Assembly (NCBI RefSeq): GCF_040546585.1
Contig: NZ_JBEPOC010000001.1
Coordinates: 3,782,001 to 3,846,000, forward strand
Length of the DNA stretch: 64,000 bases
Reading direction: 5' to 3'
Origin: Marmoricola sp. OAE513
Lineage (GTDB): Bacteria; Actinomycetota; Actinomycetes; Propionibacteriales; Nocardioidaceae
Shown here piece by piece: positions 1 through 10,189 of this stretch. The stretch's first letter is position 1; each line of letters starts with the position of its first letter. The notes beneath the pieces were generated by a model that did no database searches, had not been told where the DNA came from, and saw nothing but the letters and a program-made list of their open reading frames with translations. Made by a program: the position numbers and the translations under genes.

Positions 1-99
1 CGCGACCTTCCCCCGGAGGGTGGCCCGGTGGTAGTCGAGGAAGGCGAGCAGGGTCTCGGCCTCGCCGGCCCGGAGCGGAGGATCGACGCGTTCAGCCAT
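1..99 (-). CDS. DinB family protein (DUF664-like), N-terminal fragment
   Basis: Only the first 33 codons are inside the window; the gene runs off the left edge. The translation begins MAERVDPPLRAGEAETLLAF and continues into LDYHRATLRGKVA. This start (small polar lead, then a helix with a DYHR motif) is typical of actinobacterial DinB/DUF664 proteins, four-helix-bundle proteins that bind a metal or thiol cofactor; many are linked to mycothiol-dependent chemistry. The function of this member cannot be told from the fragment. The ATG at 99-97 is the only plausible start. The call rests on recognising the N-terminal pattern. Confidence 0.6.
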   Translation of the reverse strand, partial: MAERVDPPLRAGEAETLLAFLDYHRATLRGKVA

Positions 100-383
100 G
101 CTGCCCACGCTAGCCGGTGGTGAGAAGGGCGGCGGGGGGAGGAACGAAACCTTCGGACCGCCCGCACGGTGACTGGCTGTCATCGCACGACCGTTGTCTA
201 CTGGCGCCGCACTCCCCCCGTGTTCTCCCGTCCTGGTCGCGGCGTCCCGACTCGTCGAAGGGATTCACCCGCACCGTGGAGGTCGGTGAGGATCTTCCCC
301 TCATGTCCGGACCCGCAAGCAGGACGATCTGCCTGGAGGAACGAGGCAACACAACCGATCCCGGTGCGTCCTGTCAACCGCCC

Positions 384-419
384 CCTGACCTGCGTGAACG
401 CGCAAAACTGCAGGTCAGG
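384..419. repeat. Perfect 10-bp inverted repeat (hairpin) in the gene-free stretch 100-506
   Basis: CCTGACCTGC at 384-393 is matched exactly by GCAGGTCAGG at 410-419, with a 16-nt AT-richer loop. A third partial copy (TGACCTGT) follows at 424-431. There is no T-tract on either side, so it is not a standard terminator. The rest of the stretch 100-506 holds no convincing gene: the reading frames there lack codon bias and recognisable motifs. It could be an operator or part of a small RNA; I cannot decide which. Confidence 0.4.
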
Positions 420-466
420 AGAGTGACCTGTGCGCCAACAATTCATGAAAGAAATTCAGCCGCGCG

Positions 467-486
467 GCGTGTCACCGACGACACGC
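467..486 (-). terminator. Possible terminator downstream of the exonuclease gene
   Basis: GCGTGTC (467-473) and GACACGC (480-486) form a perfect 7-bp stem with a 6-nt loop, about 20 nt beyond the exonuclease stop codon. On the minus strand it is followed after a GC-rich stretch by TGAATTTCTTTC, which is mildly U-rich. The stem is short, so this is a weak call. Confidence 0.35.
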
Positions 487-506
487 TTGAAGTGCACGTT
501 GAGGGT

Positions 507-1430
507 TCAGCGCGCGTCGGTGATCGTCGAGACCAGGCGCGCTATCGGCGACTCCAGGCCCCACCGCTCGGCGAGCTCGGTCAGGGCCCCGGGATCGACC
601 GGTGTCGCCGGCAGCAGCACCTCGAGGTCACCCAGGTCGATGTCGCGCGCAACGGCCACCACCTGAGGGGCGACGTCGAGGTACGGCGCTGCGTCGAGGA
701 TCTTGCGTCGGGGTCCGGGCGCAAGATCGCTGGACTCGTCGAACGCTGCTGCGCGGATGCCGTCGAGCGACCCGTACCTGTTCAGCAACGTGGCTGCGGT
801 CTTCTCCCCCACCCCGGCGACGCCGGGCAGGCCGTCGGAGGAATCACCGCGCAGCGTGGCGAAATCGGCGTACTGGTCGGCCTCGACGTCGTACTTCTCG
901 CGCACGACGCTGTTGGTGATCCGCTCGTGCTTGCCGACACCGCGCGCGGTGTAGAGCACGCGCACCCCGAGGCTGTCGTCGACCAGCTGGAACAGGTCGC
1001 GATCCCCGGTGACGATCTCGACGGGCATGCCGGCATCCGTGGCCAGGGTTCCGATGACGTCGTCGGCCTCGTACCCGTCCGCGCCGACCACAGCGATCCC
1101 GAACGCCGCGAGCACGTCGATCATGATCGGGATCTGCACCTGCAGCGGGTCCGGCACCTCCTCGATGTCCGAACCGCCCGGGACCTCCTGCTCGACCCGG
1201 TGCGCCTTGTACGACGGGATCAGGTCGACGCGCCACTGCGGGCGCCAGTCGTTGTCCCAGCAGCAGACCAGGTGCGTCGGTCGGTACTCCTCGACCAGCC
1301 GGGAGATGAAGTCCAGCAGGCCGCGGACCGCGTTGACCGGGGTGCCGTCCGGGGCGCGCATCGAGTCCGGGACGCCGTAGAACGCGCGGAAGTAGAGCGA
1401 GGCGGTGTCCAGCAGCATCAGGGAGCTCAC
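507..1430 (-). CDS. 5'-3' exonuclease (Pol I-type flap nuclease domain, stand-alone)
   Basis: A 307-residue single-domain protein of the 5'-3' exonuclease/FEN superfamily, related to the N-terminal nuclease domain of DNA polymerase I, which removes RNA primers and 5' flaps. The acidic metal-binding residues are visible: LLDTASLYFRAFYG near the N terminus, CCWDNDWRP, YEADDVIGTLA around residue 120, VTGDRDLFQLVDD, and LRGDSSDGLPGVAGVGEKTA, the helix-3-turn-helix DNA-binding region. No polymerase domain follows. Stand-alone copies of this family are common in actinobacteria next to a separate polA. The ATG at 1430 gives the expected family length; a second ATG lies four codons inside. Probable role: accessory flap processing in replication or repair, inferred from the family. 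Confidence 0.9.
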   Translation of the reverse strand: MSSLMLLDTASLYFRAFYGVPDSMRAPDGTPVNAVRGLLDFISRLVEEYRPTHLVCCWDNDWRPQWRVDLIPSYKAHRVEQEVPGGSDIEEVPDPLQVQIPIMIDVLAAFGIAVVGADGYEADDVIGTLATDAGMPVEIVTGDRDLFQLVDDSLGVRVLYTARGVGKHERITNSVVREKYDVEADQYADFATLRGDSSDGLPGVAGVGEKTAATLLNRYGSLDGIRAAAFDESSDLAPGPRRKILDAAPYLDVAPQVVAVARDIDLGDLEVLLPATPVDPGALTELAERWGLESPIARLVSTITDAR

Positions 1431-1455
1431 GGGCGCCAGCGTAGGCCGTGCACGA

Positions 1456-1518
1456 GGAGTTAACGCGGCACGCTCCTGCGAAACACGGAGTTAACTCCAT
1501 TTGGTAATACCTCGAAAC
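1456..1518 (+). promoter_or_regulatory. Operator-like repeats upstream of the urea transport/urease operon
   Basis: GGAGTTAAC occurs twice, at 1456-1464 and 1487-1495, exactly 31 bp (about three helical turns) apart; the second copy is part of a perfect 12-bp palindrome GGAGTTAACTCC (1487-1498). GAAAC occurs at 1480-1484 and 1514-1518, 34 bp apart. GlnR, the actinobacterial nitrogen regulator, binds alternating GTnAC and GAAAC half-sites, so a nitrogen-responsive operator is plausible, but the spacing is not the standard GlnR arrangement. The region lies between the exonuclease start and urtA. Confidence 0.5.
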
Positions 1519-1601
1519 ACACGGTCCCTAGGTTCAGCGACACCGAACGGCACAACGACGTGCCGCCCTTGAACGGCATCAGAGAACCGAGAGGTACCCC
1601 A

Positions 1602-2876
1602 GTGTTGAACTCACGCACACGTTTGACGGCTGCCGCCGCAGTCGTCCTGGTCGCTGCGGCGACCCTCAGCGCCTGTGGCGGTGCCAAGGCCGGTGACAAG
1701 CCGGCAGCAGCCGGCAAGTCCTGCGTCGACACCTCCGGCGACACAGTGAAGCTCGGCTTCATCAACTCGCTGACCGGCGCCATGGCCATCTCGGAGAAGA
1801 CCGTCTCGAAGGTGCTCGACATGGCCGCCGACGAGATCAACGCGTCCGGCGGCATCATGGGCAAGAAGATCGAGCCGATCCAGGAGGACGGCGCGACCGA
1901 CTGGCCCACCTTCGCGGAGAAGACCGAGAAGCTGCTGACCGACGACTGCGTCGCCGCCATCTTCGGTGGCTGGACCTCGTCCTCGCGCAAGGCCATGAAG
2001 CCGGTGGTCGAGAAGAACAACGGCCTGCTCTTCTACCCGGTCCAGTACGAGGGTCTCGAGGCCTCCAAGAACATCTACTACACCGGTGCGACCACCAACC
2101 AGCAGATCCTGCCGGCGATGGAGTTCCTCAAGTCGAAGGGCGTGAAGACGCTGTTCCTCGCGGGTTCGGACTACGTCTTCCCGCGCACCGCCAACGCGAT
2201 CATCAAGCTCTACGCCAAGGAGCTCGGCATCAAGATCGTCGGCGAGGAGTACGTGCCGCTCGACAAGGACGACTGGACCACCCAGGTGTCCAAGATCGTC
2301 GAGGCGAAGCCCGACTTCGTCTTCAACACCATCAACGGTTCCTCCAACGTCGGCTTCATCAAGGCCTACACCGACGCCGGTCTGAAGGCCGCCACGACCC
2401 CGATCATCTCGGTGTCGATCGCGGAGGAGGAGGCCCCCAACATGGGCGCCTCCGTCGAGGGTCAGTACGCCGCCTGGAACTACTTCGAGTCGGTCAAGAG
2501 CCCGGCGAACGAGAAGTTCATCGCGGCCTGGAAGGCCTTCGACGGCCCGAGCGACGTGACCTCGGACCCGATGGAGGCGGCGTACGACTCGCTGTACCTC
2601 TACAAGGCGATGGTCGAGAAAGCCGGTTCCTTCGACGTCGACAAGATCAACGCGGCATCTGACGGGGTCTCGTTCGACGCCCCCGAGGGCACCGTCGTCG
2701 TCGACGGCGAGAACCACCACATCAGCAAGCCCGGTCTGATCGGCCAGATCAACGCGGACAACCAGTTCGACATCGTCTGGTCCTCCGACGGCCCGATCGA
2801 GCCGGACCCGTTCCTCAAGGGTTACGACTGGTTCCCGGCTGCCACCCGGGACGCGCTGGTCGCAGCCGCCGGCTAG
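1602..2876 (+). CDS. urtA: Urea ABC transporter substrate-binding lipoprotein UrtA
   Basis: Binds urea outside the membrane and delivers it to UrtBC. I place the start at GTG 1602, which follows a GAGAGG ribosome site and gives a proper lipoprotein signal: a basic N-region, a hydrophobic stretch of alanines and valines, and lipobox LSAC with the lipidated cysteine at residue 25. An upstream in-frame GTG at 1560 would add an unlikely 14-residue leader. The mature protein has the Peripla_BP_5 features of UrtA: VKLGFINSLTGAMAISE, WTSSSRKAMKPV, DYVFPRTAN and EEYVPLDKDDW. Length (424 aa) is normal. It is the first gene of urtABCDE-ureABCFGD and is separated from urtB by a strong hairpin, consistent with the higher expression usual for binding proteins. 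Confidence 0.95.
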   Translation: MLNSRTRLTAAAAVVLVAAATLSACGGAKAGDKPAAAGKSCVDTSGDTVKLGFINSLTGAMAISEKTVSKVLDMAADEINASGGIMGKKIEPIQEDGATDWPTFAEKTEKLLTDDCVAAIFGGWTSSSRKAMKPVVEKNNGLLFYPVQYEGLEASKNIYYTGATTNQQILPAMEFLKSKGVKTLFLAGSDYVFPRTANAIIKLYAKELGIKIVGEEYVPLDKDDWTTQVSKIVEAKPDFVFNTINGSSNVGFIKAYTDAGLKAATTPIISVSIAEEEAPNMGASVEGQYAAWNYFESVKSPANEKFIAAWKAFDGPSDVTSDPMEAAYDSLYLYKAMVEKAGSFDVDKINAASDGVSFDAPEGTVVVDGENHHISKPGLIGQINADNQFDIVWSSDGPIEPDPFLKGYDWFPAATRDALVAAAG

Positions 2877-2890
2877 TCCTCGCTGCACAC

Positions 2891-2924
2891 GAGGGGTCCC
2901 GTGCTCTCGGGCACGGGACCCCTC
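2891..2924 (+). terminator. Strong hairpin between urtA and urtB (attenuator or mRNA-stabilising element)
   Basis: GAGGGGTCCCGTGC at 2891-2904 pairs perfectly with GCACGGGACCCCTC at 2911-2924 (14 bp, 6-nt loop TCTCGG). It begins 14 nt after the urtA stop and ends 32 nt before urtB. No run of T follows; the sequence after it is C-rich. It therefore probably works as a partial terminator or as a 3' block to exonucleases that raises the level of the urtA message over the permease genes. Confidence 0.7.
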
Positions 2925-2956
2925 CCCTCCCCCGTCACCGCGTCGAGAGGTCCTGC

Positions 2957-3838
2957 ATGGACACCCTGATCGCCCCGCTGCTCAACGGCACCGCCGACGG
3001 AGCACTCCTCCTCATCGCCGCCCTCGGCCTCGCGCTCACCTTCGGGCAGATGGGCGTCATCAACATGGCGCACGGCGAGTTCCTGCTGGCCGGTGCCGTG
3101 TGCGCCTACTGGACCCAGCAGCTCGTCTCCAACACCGACGTCTCGATCCTGGTGGCCCTCCCGGTCGCGTTCCTGCTCGCAGGCGCCCTCGGCGTCCTGC
3201 TCGAGGTCACGATCATCCAGTGGATGTACGACCGGCCGCTGGACACCCTGCTGGCGACCGTCGGGGTGAGCCTCGCGCTGCAGCAGATCTTCCTGCAGAA
3301 GTACCCGAGCGGCGTCCCGGTGGAGAAGCCCGGCCTGCTGGACGGCCAGTGGACCGTCTTCGGCTACGCGTGGCCGCTGCGCCAGGTCTTCACCATCGTG
3401 CTGGCGCTCCTCTGCCTCGCTGCGCTGGGGGCGATGCTGAAGTACACGTCCTTCGGGCGGCGCATCCGCGCCACCGTGCAGAACCGGGCGCTCGCCGAGA
3501 CCCTGGGTGTCGCCACCCGCTCGGTCGACCGGATCACCTTCTTCGTGGGCTCCGGCCTCGCGGGTGTCGGGGGCGTGGCAGCGTCGTTGATCGGCGGCAC
3601 GAACTCCCAGCTCGGCACCAAGTACATCATCCTCGCGTTCCTCGTCGTCGTCGCTGGCGGACTCGGCCAGCTGCGCGGCGCGGTGATCGCGGCATGGACG
3701 GTCGGCGTCGTCACGGCGTACCTGGCGGACTGGACGACGGGCAGCCTCGCCCAGGTCATCACCTTCGTCCTGGTCGTCATCTTCCTGCAGGTGAAGCCGC
3801 AGGGTCTGTTCACCGTCCGGACGAGAGGACTCGCATGA
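2957..3838 (+). CDS. urtB: Urea ABC transporter permease UrtB
   Basis: A 293-residue membrane permease of the LivH/UrtB branch of branched-chain amino acid type transporters. It begins with MDTLIAPLLNGTADGALLLI and contains the conserved GLALTFGQMGVINMAHGEF segment, then about eight hydrophobic helices. GGLGQLRGAVIAAWTVG near the C terminus is the typical end of UrtB. The start is supported by GAGAGG at 2945-2950. The stop overlaps the urtC start (ATGA at 3835-3838), so the two permeases are translationally coupled. With UrtC it forms the channel for urea. Confidence 0.95.
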   Translation: MDTLIAPLLNGTADGALLLIAALGLALTFGQMGVINMAHGEFLLAGAVCAYWTQQLVSNTDVSILVALPVAFLLAGALGVLLEVTIIQWMYDRPLDTLLATVGVSLALQQIFLQKYPSGVPVEKPGLLDGQWTVFGYAWPLRQVFTIVLALLCLAALGAMLKYTSFGRRIRATVQNRALAETLGVATRSVDRITFFVGSGLAGVGGVAASLIGGTNSQLGTKYIILAFLVVVAGGLGQLRGAVIAAWTVGVVTAYLADWTTGSLAQVITFVLVVIFLQVKPQGLFTVRTRGLA

Positions 3839-4992
3839 GCACCACCGACCCCGAGGAGACAGCGGGCGGAACCGCGGTCCCAGACCCGACGCGCAGCGGG
3901 CGGCAGCTCTCGCTGGGCGAGTTCGGGCGCAACTGGGGCTCCCTGATCGGCATCGGCGTCCTCGCGGTCGTCCTGCTCCTGGTCGCACCGGCGCTGCTGA
4001 GCGACTTCCGGCTCAACAACCTGGGCAAGTACTGCTGCTGGGCGATCGTCGCCGTCGGCATCGGCCTGGCCTGGGGCCGGGGCGGCATGCTGGTGATGGG
4101 ACAGGGCGTGTTCTTCGCCCTCGGCGCCTACGCCATGGCGATGCACCTGACCCTGGAGAGCGGCGGACCGGACTCGATCCCGGTCTTCATGATCCTCTAC
4201 GACCCGTTGGCCCCGCTGCCTGCGTTCTGGGAACCGTTCCGCAGCGGAGCGTTCACCATCATCTCCATCGTCGTCGCTCCGGTCGTGGTCGCCGGCATCC
4301 TGGGGTTCGCGATCTTCAAGCGTCGGGTCAAGGGCGCCTACTTCGCGATCCTCTCCCAGGCCCTCGCGGTCGCCCTGGCCTACCTGATCGGCGGCACGAT
4401 CAAGCTGACCGGTGGTGACACCGGCCTGAGCGACTTCAAGTTCTTCTTCGGATACGACCTCAACGACCCCGCCAACAAGCAGTTCATCTACACGATCGTC
4501 GCCGGCCTGCTGGTGCTGTGCCTGCTGATCGCGTGGCAGCTCTACCGCAGCCGTTTCGGGGAGCTGCTGGTGGCGACCCGCGACGCCGAGGAGCGGGTGC
4601 GCTTCCTCGGCCACGACCCGGCCAACGTCAAGCTCGTCGCCTTCGTCAGCGCCGCTGTCATGGCGAGCATCGGTGGAGCGATGTTCGTGCCGATCGCCGG
4701 CATCATCTCGCCGAAGGAGATCGGCGCCGCGGCATCGATCTTCATGCTGGCAGGTGCCGCGTTCGGGGGCCGGGCCTCGCTATTCGGACCAGTGCTCGGT
4801 GCCCTCCTGCTGGGCTACGGCCGCTCGACGCTGTCGGAGAGCATCCAGGACGGCTGGATCTACATCCTCGCGCTGATGTTCATCGTCGTGACCCTGCTGC
4901 TGCCGAACGGGTTGGCCTCGCTCCCCCGCCGGATAAGCGGCTACGTGGCCGCGAGACGCAGCGCTCCTGCGACCAGGACGGTGACGTCATGA
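3835..4992 (+). CDS. urtC: Urea ABC transporter permease UrtC
   Basis: A 385-residue permease of the LivM/UrtC type. It has a polar N-terminal tail of about 30 residues, then hydrophobic helices, with WAIVAVGIGLAWGRGGMLVMGQG and the loop SGAFTIISIV preceding a typical cytoplasmic coupling region (ATRDAEERVRFLGHDPANVK). The true start is ATG 3835, overlapping the urtB stop; longer open frames upstream run through urtB in another frame and are not real. The stop overlaps urtD by four bases. Partner of UrtB in the urea channel. Confidence 0.95.
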   Translation: MSTTDPEETAGGTAVPDPTRSGRQLSLGEFGRNWGSLIGIGVLAVVLLLVAPALLSDFRLNNLGKYCCWAIVAVGIGLAWGRGGMLVMGQGVFFALGAYAMAMHLTLESGGPDSIPVFMILYDPLAPLPAFWEPFRSGAFTIISIVVAPVVVAGILGFAIFKRRVKGAYFAILSQALAVALAYLIGGTIKLTGGDTGLSDFKFFFGYDLNDPANKQFIYTIVAGLLVLCLLIAWQLYRSRFGELLVATRDAEERVRFLGHDPANVKLVAFVSAAVMASIGGAMFVPIAGIISPKEIGAAASIFMLAGAAFGGRASLFGPVLGALLLGYGRSTLSESIQDGWIYILALMFIVVTLLLPNGLASLPRRISGYVAARRSAPATRTVTS

Positions 4993-5744
4993 CCGGGCAG
5001 GACTACGTGGAGGTCCAGGGCCTCACCGTCGACTTCGACGGGTTCAAGGCCAACGAGGACGTCGACGTGACGTTCCTCCAGGGGCGCATCCACTTCCTGA
5101 TCGGGCCCAACGGAGCGGGCAAGACCACCCTGGTCGATGCCCTCACCGGCCTGGTCAAGGGCACCGGGTACGCCCGCTACGGGAACAAGGACCTGCTCGC
5201 GCTGAAGTCGCACCAGATCTCCCGAGCCGGCGTCGGGCGGACGTTCCAGACCGCCACCGTGTTCGAGAACCTCACGGTGCTGCAGAACCTGGACATCGCG
5301 GGCGGCGTCCACCGCAAGGCCTGGGGCATGCTGCGTGCGCGCCGCGGGATCCCGGACTACGTGGCCGAGGCGATGGAGACCGTCGGGCTGGCCGACCTCA
5401 AGGACCGCCCTGCCGGCATCCTCGCCCACGGGCAGAAGCAGTGGCTGGAGATCGGCATGCTGCTCGTCCAGGACGCCAAGGTGATGTTCCTGGACGAGAC
5501 CGTCGCCGGTATGAGCCACGAGGAGCGCGACGAGACCGGCGAGCTGCTCCGGCGGATCGCCCCGTCGCGCACCATCGTCGTCATCGAGCACGACATGGAC
5601 TTCGTCCGCAACTACGCCGACATCGTCACGGTGCTGCACGCGGGCAAGGTCCTCGCCGAAGGCACCGTCGCCGAGATCCAGGCGAACCCGAAGGTCCAAG
5701 AGGTCTACCTGGGCCGCAGCGTGGAAGGGGCGACCCATGAGTGA
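4989..5744 (+). CDS. urtD: Urea ABC transporter ATP-binding protein UrtD
   Basis: A cytoplasmic ATPase of 251 residues that powers urea import with UrtE. Walker A is GPNGAGKTT at residues 39-47; the signature is LAHGQKQ, followed by Walker B VMFLDE and the switch histidine in VVIEHDMDF. The replacement of the usual LSGGQ signature by LAHGQ is normal for UrtD. The start ATG 4989 overlaps the urtC stop (ATGA), and the end overlaps urtE by 8 nt. All family motifs are intact. Confidence 0.95.
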   Translation: MTGQDYVEVQGLTVDFDGFKANEDVDVTFLQGRIHFLIGPNGAGKTTLVDALTGLVKGTGYARYGNKDLLALKSHQISRAGVGRTFQTATVFENLTVLQNLDIAGGVHRKAWGMLRARRGIPDYVAEAMETVGLADLKDRPAGILAHGQKQWLEIGMLLVQDAKVMFLDETVAGMSHEERDETGELLRRIAPSRTIVVIEHDMDFVRNYADIVTVLHAGKVLAEGTVAEIQANPKVQEVYLGRSVEGATHE

Positions 5745-6429
5745 GTCGATGCTCGAGCTGGTGAACGTGACCGCGGGGTACGGCCGCAGCATGGTGCTGC
5801 ACGACGTAAGCCTGACCGTCCCGGTGGCCTCCGGTGTCGCCCTGATGGGACACAACGGTGCCGGCAAGACGACGTTGCTGCGGGTGGCCGTGGGTCTCCT
5901 CGCCGTGAAGAGCGGGCAGGTGCTCCTCGACGGTGAGGACGTCACGAAGCTGCGGCCGCACGCCCGCGTACGCCGTGGACTCGGCTACGTCCCCCAGGGC
6001 CAGCTGAGCTTCCCCCAGATGACCACGCTGGAGAACCTGCAGCTGGTCAGCACGGTGAAGTCGGAGATCGACGAGGTCCTGGACACCTTCCCGGCCCTGC
6101 GCGAGCTGCTCTCCCGGCGGGCCGGGCTGCTGTCTGGTGGTCAGCGTCAGCAGCTCTCGATCGCACGGACGCTCCTGACCAAGCCCCGGCTGCTCATCCT
6201 CGACGAGCCGACCGAGGGCATCCAGCCGAACGTCGTGCAGGAGATCGAGCGCGTGATCACCGAGCTCACCCAACGGGGCGACCTCTCGGTGCTGCTCGTC
6301 GAGCAGCACGTCGGGTTCGCCCTGCGCGCGACGAGCAGCTACTACGTCCTGGAATCCGGCCGGGTCACTGCCAGCGGCGCGGGCGGCGACGACGCCGTCG
6401 ACGTGGTCCGCGACGCGATGGCCGTCTGA
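5737..6429 (+). CDS. urtE: Urea ABC transporter ATP-binding protein UrtE
   Basis: The second ATPase of the urea importer (LivF-like, 230 aa). Walker A GHNGAGKTT lies at residues 38-46, signature LSGGQRQQLSIART, Walker B LLILDEPTEGIQPNVVQEIE, and the H-loop is VLLVEQHV. The start at 5737 overlaps the urtD stop by 8 nt. The next gene, ureA, begins only 9 nt after the stop, so transporter and urease are one transcription unit: imported urea is hydrolysed by the enzyme made from the same message. Confidence 0.95.
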   Translation: MSESMLELVNVTAGYGRSMVLHDVSLTVPVASGVALMGHNGAGKTTLLRVAVGLLAVKSGQVLLDGEDVTKLRPHARVRRGLGYVPQGQLSFPQMTTLENLQLVSTVKSEIDEVLDTFPALRELLSRRAGLLSGGQRQQLSIARTLLTKPRLLILDEPTEGIQPNVVQEIERVITELTQRGDLSVLLVEQHVGFALRATSSYYVLESGRVTASGAGGDDAVDVVRDAMAV

Positions 6430-6438
6430 GAGCGCGCG

Positions 6439-6741
<303 letters not shown>

Positions 6742-6761
6742 CACCCCGGAAGGGACATCTC

Positions 6762-7083
6762 GTGGCTCACCTACCGACCGGCCCCGGCGAGATCCGCTGC
6801 GCTGCGGGGAGCGTCGTCCTCAACGGGGACCGCACCCCTGAGGAACGGCTCTCGCTCGTCATCGTGAACACCGGCGACCGCCCGGTGCAGATCGGCTCGC
6901 ACATCCACCTCCCCGACGTGAACGCGGCACTGTCCTTCGACCGGGAGGCCGCAGCGGGGTTCCGGCTCGACATTCCCTCGGGCACCAGCCGACGCTTCGA
7001 GCCCGGTGCCTCCCGCGAGGTCGACCTGGTCGCGCTGCGGGGGGCCCGGCTCGTGCCGGGGATCCAGGTGCGGGAGGCAGACC

Positions 7084-7091
<8 letters not shown>
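6762..7091 (+). CDS. ureB: Urease subunit beta
   Basis: A 109-residue beta subunit that packs against UreC in the urease trimer. Family motifs are [13 protein letters not shown], the conserved [14 protein letters not shown] loop, [15 protein letters not shown] and VDLVALRG. The start is GTG at 6762 with GGAAGGGA a few bases upstream. The last 8 nt overlap the start of ureC, so translation is coupled. Confidence 0.95.
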
Positions 7092-8784
<1,693 letters not shown>

Positions 8785-8790
8785 GGCGCC

Positions 8791-9453
8791 ATGAGCGACG
8801 ACCTGTTGATGATGCTGCTGGGCGACGCCCGGTTGCCCGTCGCCGGCCACACCCAGAGTGCCGGGTTGGAACCCGCCGTCCGGGCCGGCCTGACGGCCGC
8901 CGAGGTGCCGCTCTACCTGGCCGCACGCCTGAAGACCGTGCTGCGGGTCGAGGCCGGGACCGCGGTCGCCGCCCTGCACCTGATGAACCAGGGCCGACCT
9001 GTCGATCCGGTCGTACGGGCGTGGGCTGCCCGGACGCCGAGCCCCGCCCTGCGGAAGGCATCGCGCACCCAGGCCAGGGCCTTCCTGCGGATCTGCGGCT
9101 CGTTGTGGCCGGACTCGCAGCACGTCGCCGACGCCACCAGGCTCGTCGGCGCACCACGCCCGGTCGCGGTCGCCGCCGCCGCCGCGACGGTGCAGCTGTC
9201 CCCGCGGTCCCTGGCTCGGTTGATCGGGTACGACGACGTGCAGACCGTCGCGTCCGCCGCCCTCAAGCTGCTCCCCCTCGACCCGGCGACGACGACCGGC
9301 TGGGTGCACGACGCCCTGCCCGCCGTCGCAGCGCTGGCCGAGGAGGTCGCCGACATCCGTGAGGCCACGGGCATCCCCGCCCTGGCCGCTCCCCAGATCG
9401 AGGTGTGGGCACAGACCCACGCCCTCACCAGCAGGAGGTTGTTCAGTGCCTGA
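8791..9453 (+). CDS. ureF: Urease accessory protein UreF
   Basis: An all-helical chaperone (220 aa) that docks UreG on the urease-UreD complex and acts as the GTPase checkpoint in nickel insertion. The N terminus ([21 protein letters not shown]) is the conserved UreF opening, where most homologues read LQLADSRLPVGGFAHS; the protein also has the long helical spacer expected of the family. UreF varies greatly in sequence, so part of the support is position between ureC (6 nt upstream) and ureG (8-nt overlap). Confidence 0.88.
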   Translation: MSDDLLMMLLGDARLPVAGHTQSAGLEPAVRAGLTAAEVPLYLAARLKTVLRVEAGTAVAALHLMNQGRPVDPVVRAWAARTPSPALRKASRTQARAFLRICGSLWPDSQHVADATRLVGAPRPVAVAAAAATVQLSPRSLARLIGYDDVQTVASAALKLLPLDPATTTGWVHDALPAVAALAEEVADIREATGIPALAAPQIEVWAQTHALTSRRLFSA

Positions 9454-10189
9454 TTCCACCACCCACCACGTTCCGAGCCGCGGGCTGCGTCTCGGCGTCT
9501 GCGGGCCCGTCGGCACCGGCAAGAGCTCCTTGATCGCCCTGCTGTGCCGCGAGCTGTCCGCAGAGCTGTCGCTCGGGGTCGTCACCAACGACATCTACAC
9601 CGACGAGGACGCCCGGTTCCTGCGCTCGGCAGGAGTTCTCGATCCGGAGCGGATCCGGGCGGTCGAGACCGGCGCGTGCCCGCACACGGCCATTCGCGAC
9701 GACATCACCGCGAACCTGCTCGTCGTCGAGGAGCTCGAGGAGACCTACTCCCCCGACGTCGTCCTCATCGAGTCCGGCGGCGACAACCTCACGGCCACCT
9801 TCTCCCCCGCGCTGGTCGACACCCAGATCTTCGTGCTCGACATCGCCGGCGGTGGGGACGTGGCCCGCAAGGGCGGGCCAGGGATCGAGCGCGCGGACCT
9901 GCTCATCGTGAACAAGACCGACCTGGCGCCGCACGTCGGTGTCGACCGGGAGCAGATGGTGCTGGATGCCACGGCCGCGCGGGACGGACGGATCGTCATC
10001 GCACTGTCCCGCACGGACCGGAGCTCCATCGACGCCCTGACCACGTGGGTCCGTGCCCAGCTGGCCGAGCACCGTGCCGGGGATCTCGTCCCCGCCGACC
10101 CCGGCCCGATGGCGCCGCACAGCCACTCCCACGACCACGACCACGACCACTCCCACGATCACGGGGACCATGACCACTCTGCTGCCTGA
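9446..10189 (+). CDS. ureG: Urease accessory GTPase UreG with histidine-rich C-terminal tail
   Basis: A SIMIBI-class GTPase (247 aa) that delivers nickel to apo-urease using GTP. The start GTG 9446 has an ideal AGGAGG at 9433-9438 and overlaps the ureF stop. The core shows the P-loop [17 protein letters not shown], the metal-site CPHT in [13 protein letters not shown], the ESGGDNL switch and the guanine-specificity motif [11 protein letters not shown]. After the core, residues 222 to 247 form a tail with ten histidines alternating mostly with aspartate and serine. UreG of other bacteria may have a histidine-rich N terminus; here the stretch is at the C terminus and there is no ureE in the operon. 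I infer that the tail stores or hands over nickel. ureD starts inside this tail coding region. Confidence 0.95.
   Translation: MPDSTTHHVPSRGLRLGVCGPVGTGKSSLIALLCRELSAELSLGVVTNDIYTDEDARFLRSAGVLDPERIRAVETGACPHTAIRDDITANLLVVEELEETYSPDVVLIESGGDNLTATFSPALVDTQIFVLDIAGGGDVARKGGPGIERADLLIVNKTDLAPHVGVDREQMVLDATAARDGRIVIALSRTDRSSIDALTTWVRAQLAEHRAGDLVPADPGPMAPHSHSHDHDHDHSHDHGDHDHSAA

Noticed and set aside
430-666. A small + strand frame after an AGGAG motif in the gap
   Set aside because: It has a plausible ribosome site but runs into the antisense end of the exonuclease and shows no conserved pattern; not supported as a gene.
117-1463. A long + strand open frame opposite the exonuclease gene, and many similar long frames opposite helY, metH, the mshC region and others
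   Set aside because: High-GC coding DNA leaves long antisense frames. These translations are rich in Arg, Pro and Ala, show no family motifs and mirror well-identified genes.
10109-10189. Alternating CAC/GAC repeat as a tandem-repeat or CRISPR-like element
   Set aside because: It is explained by the histidine-rich end of UreG.
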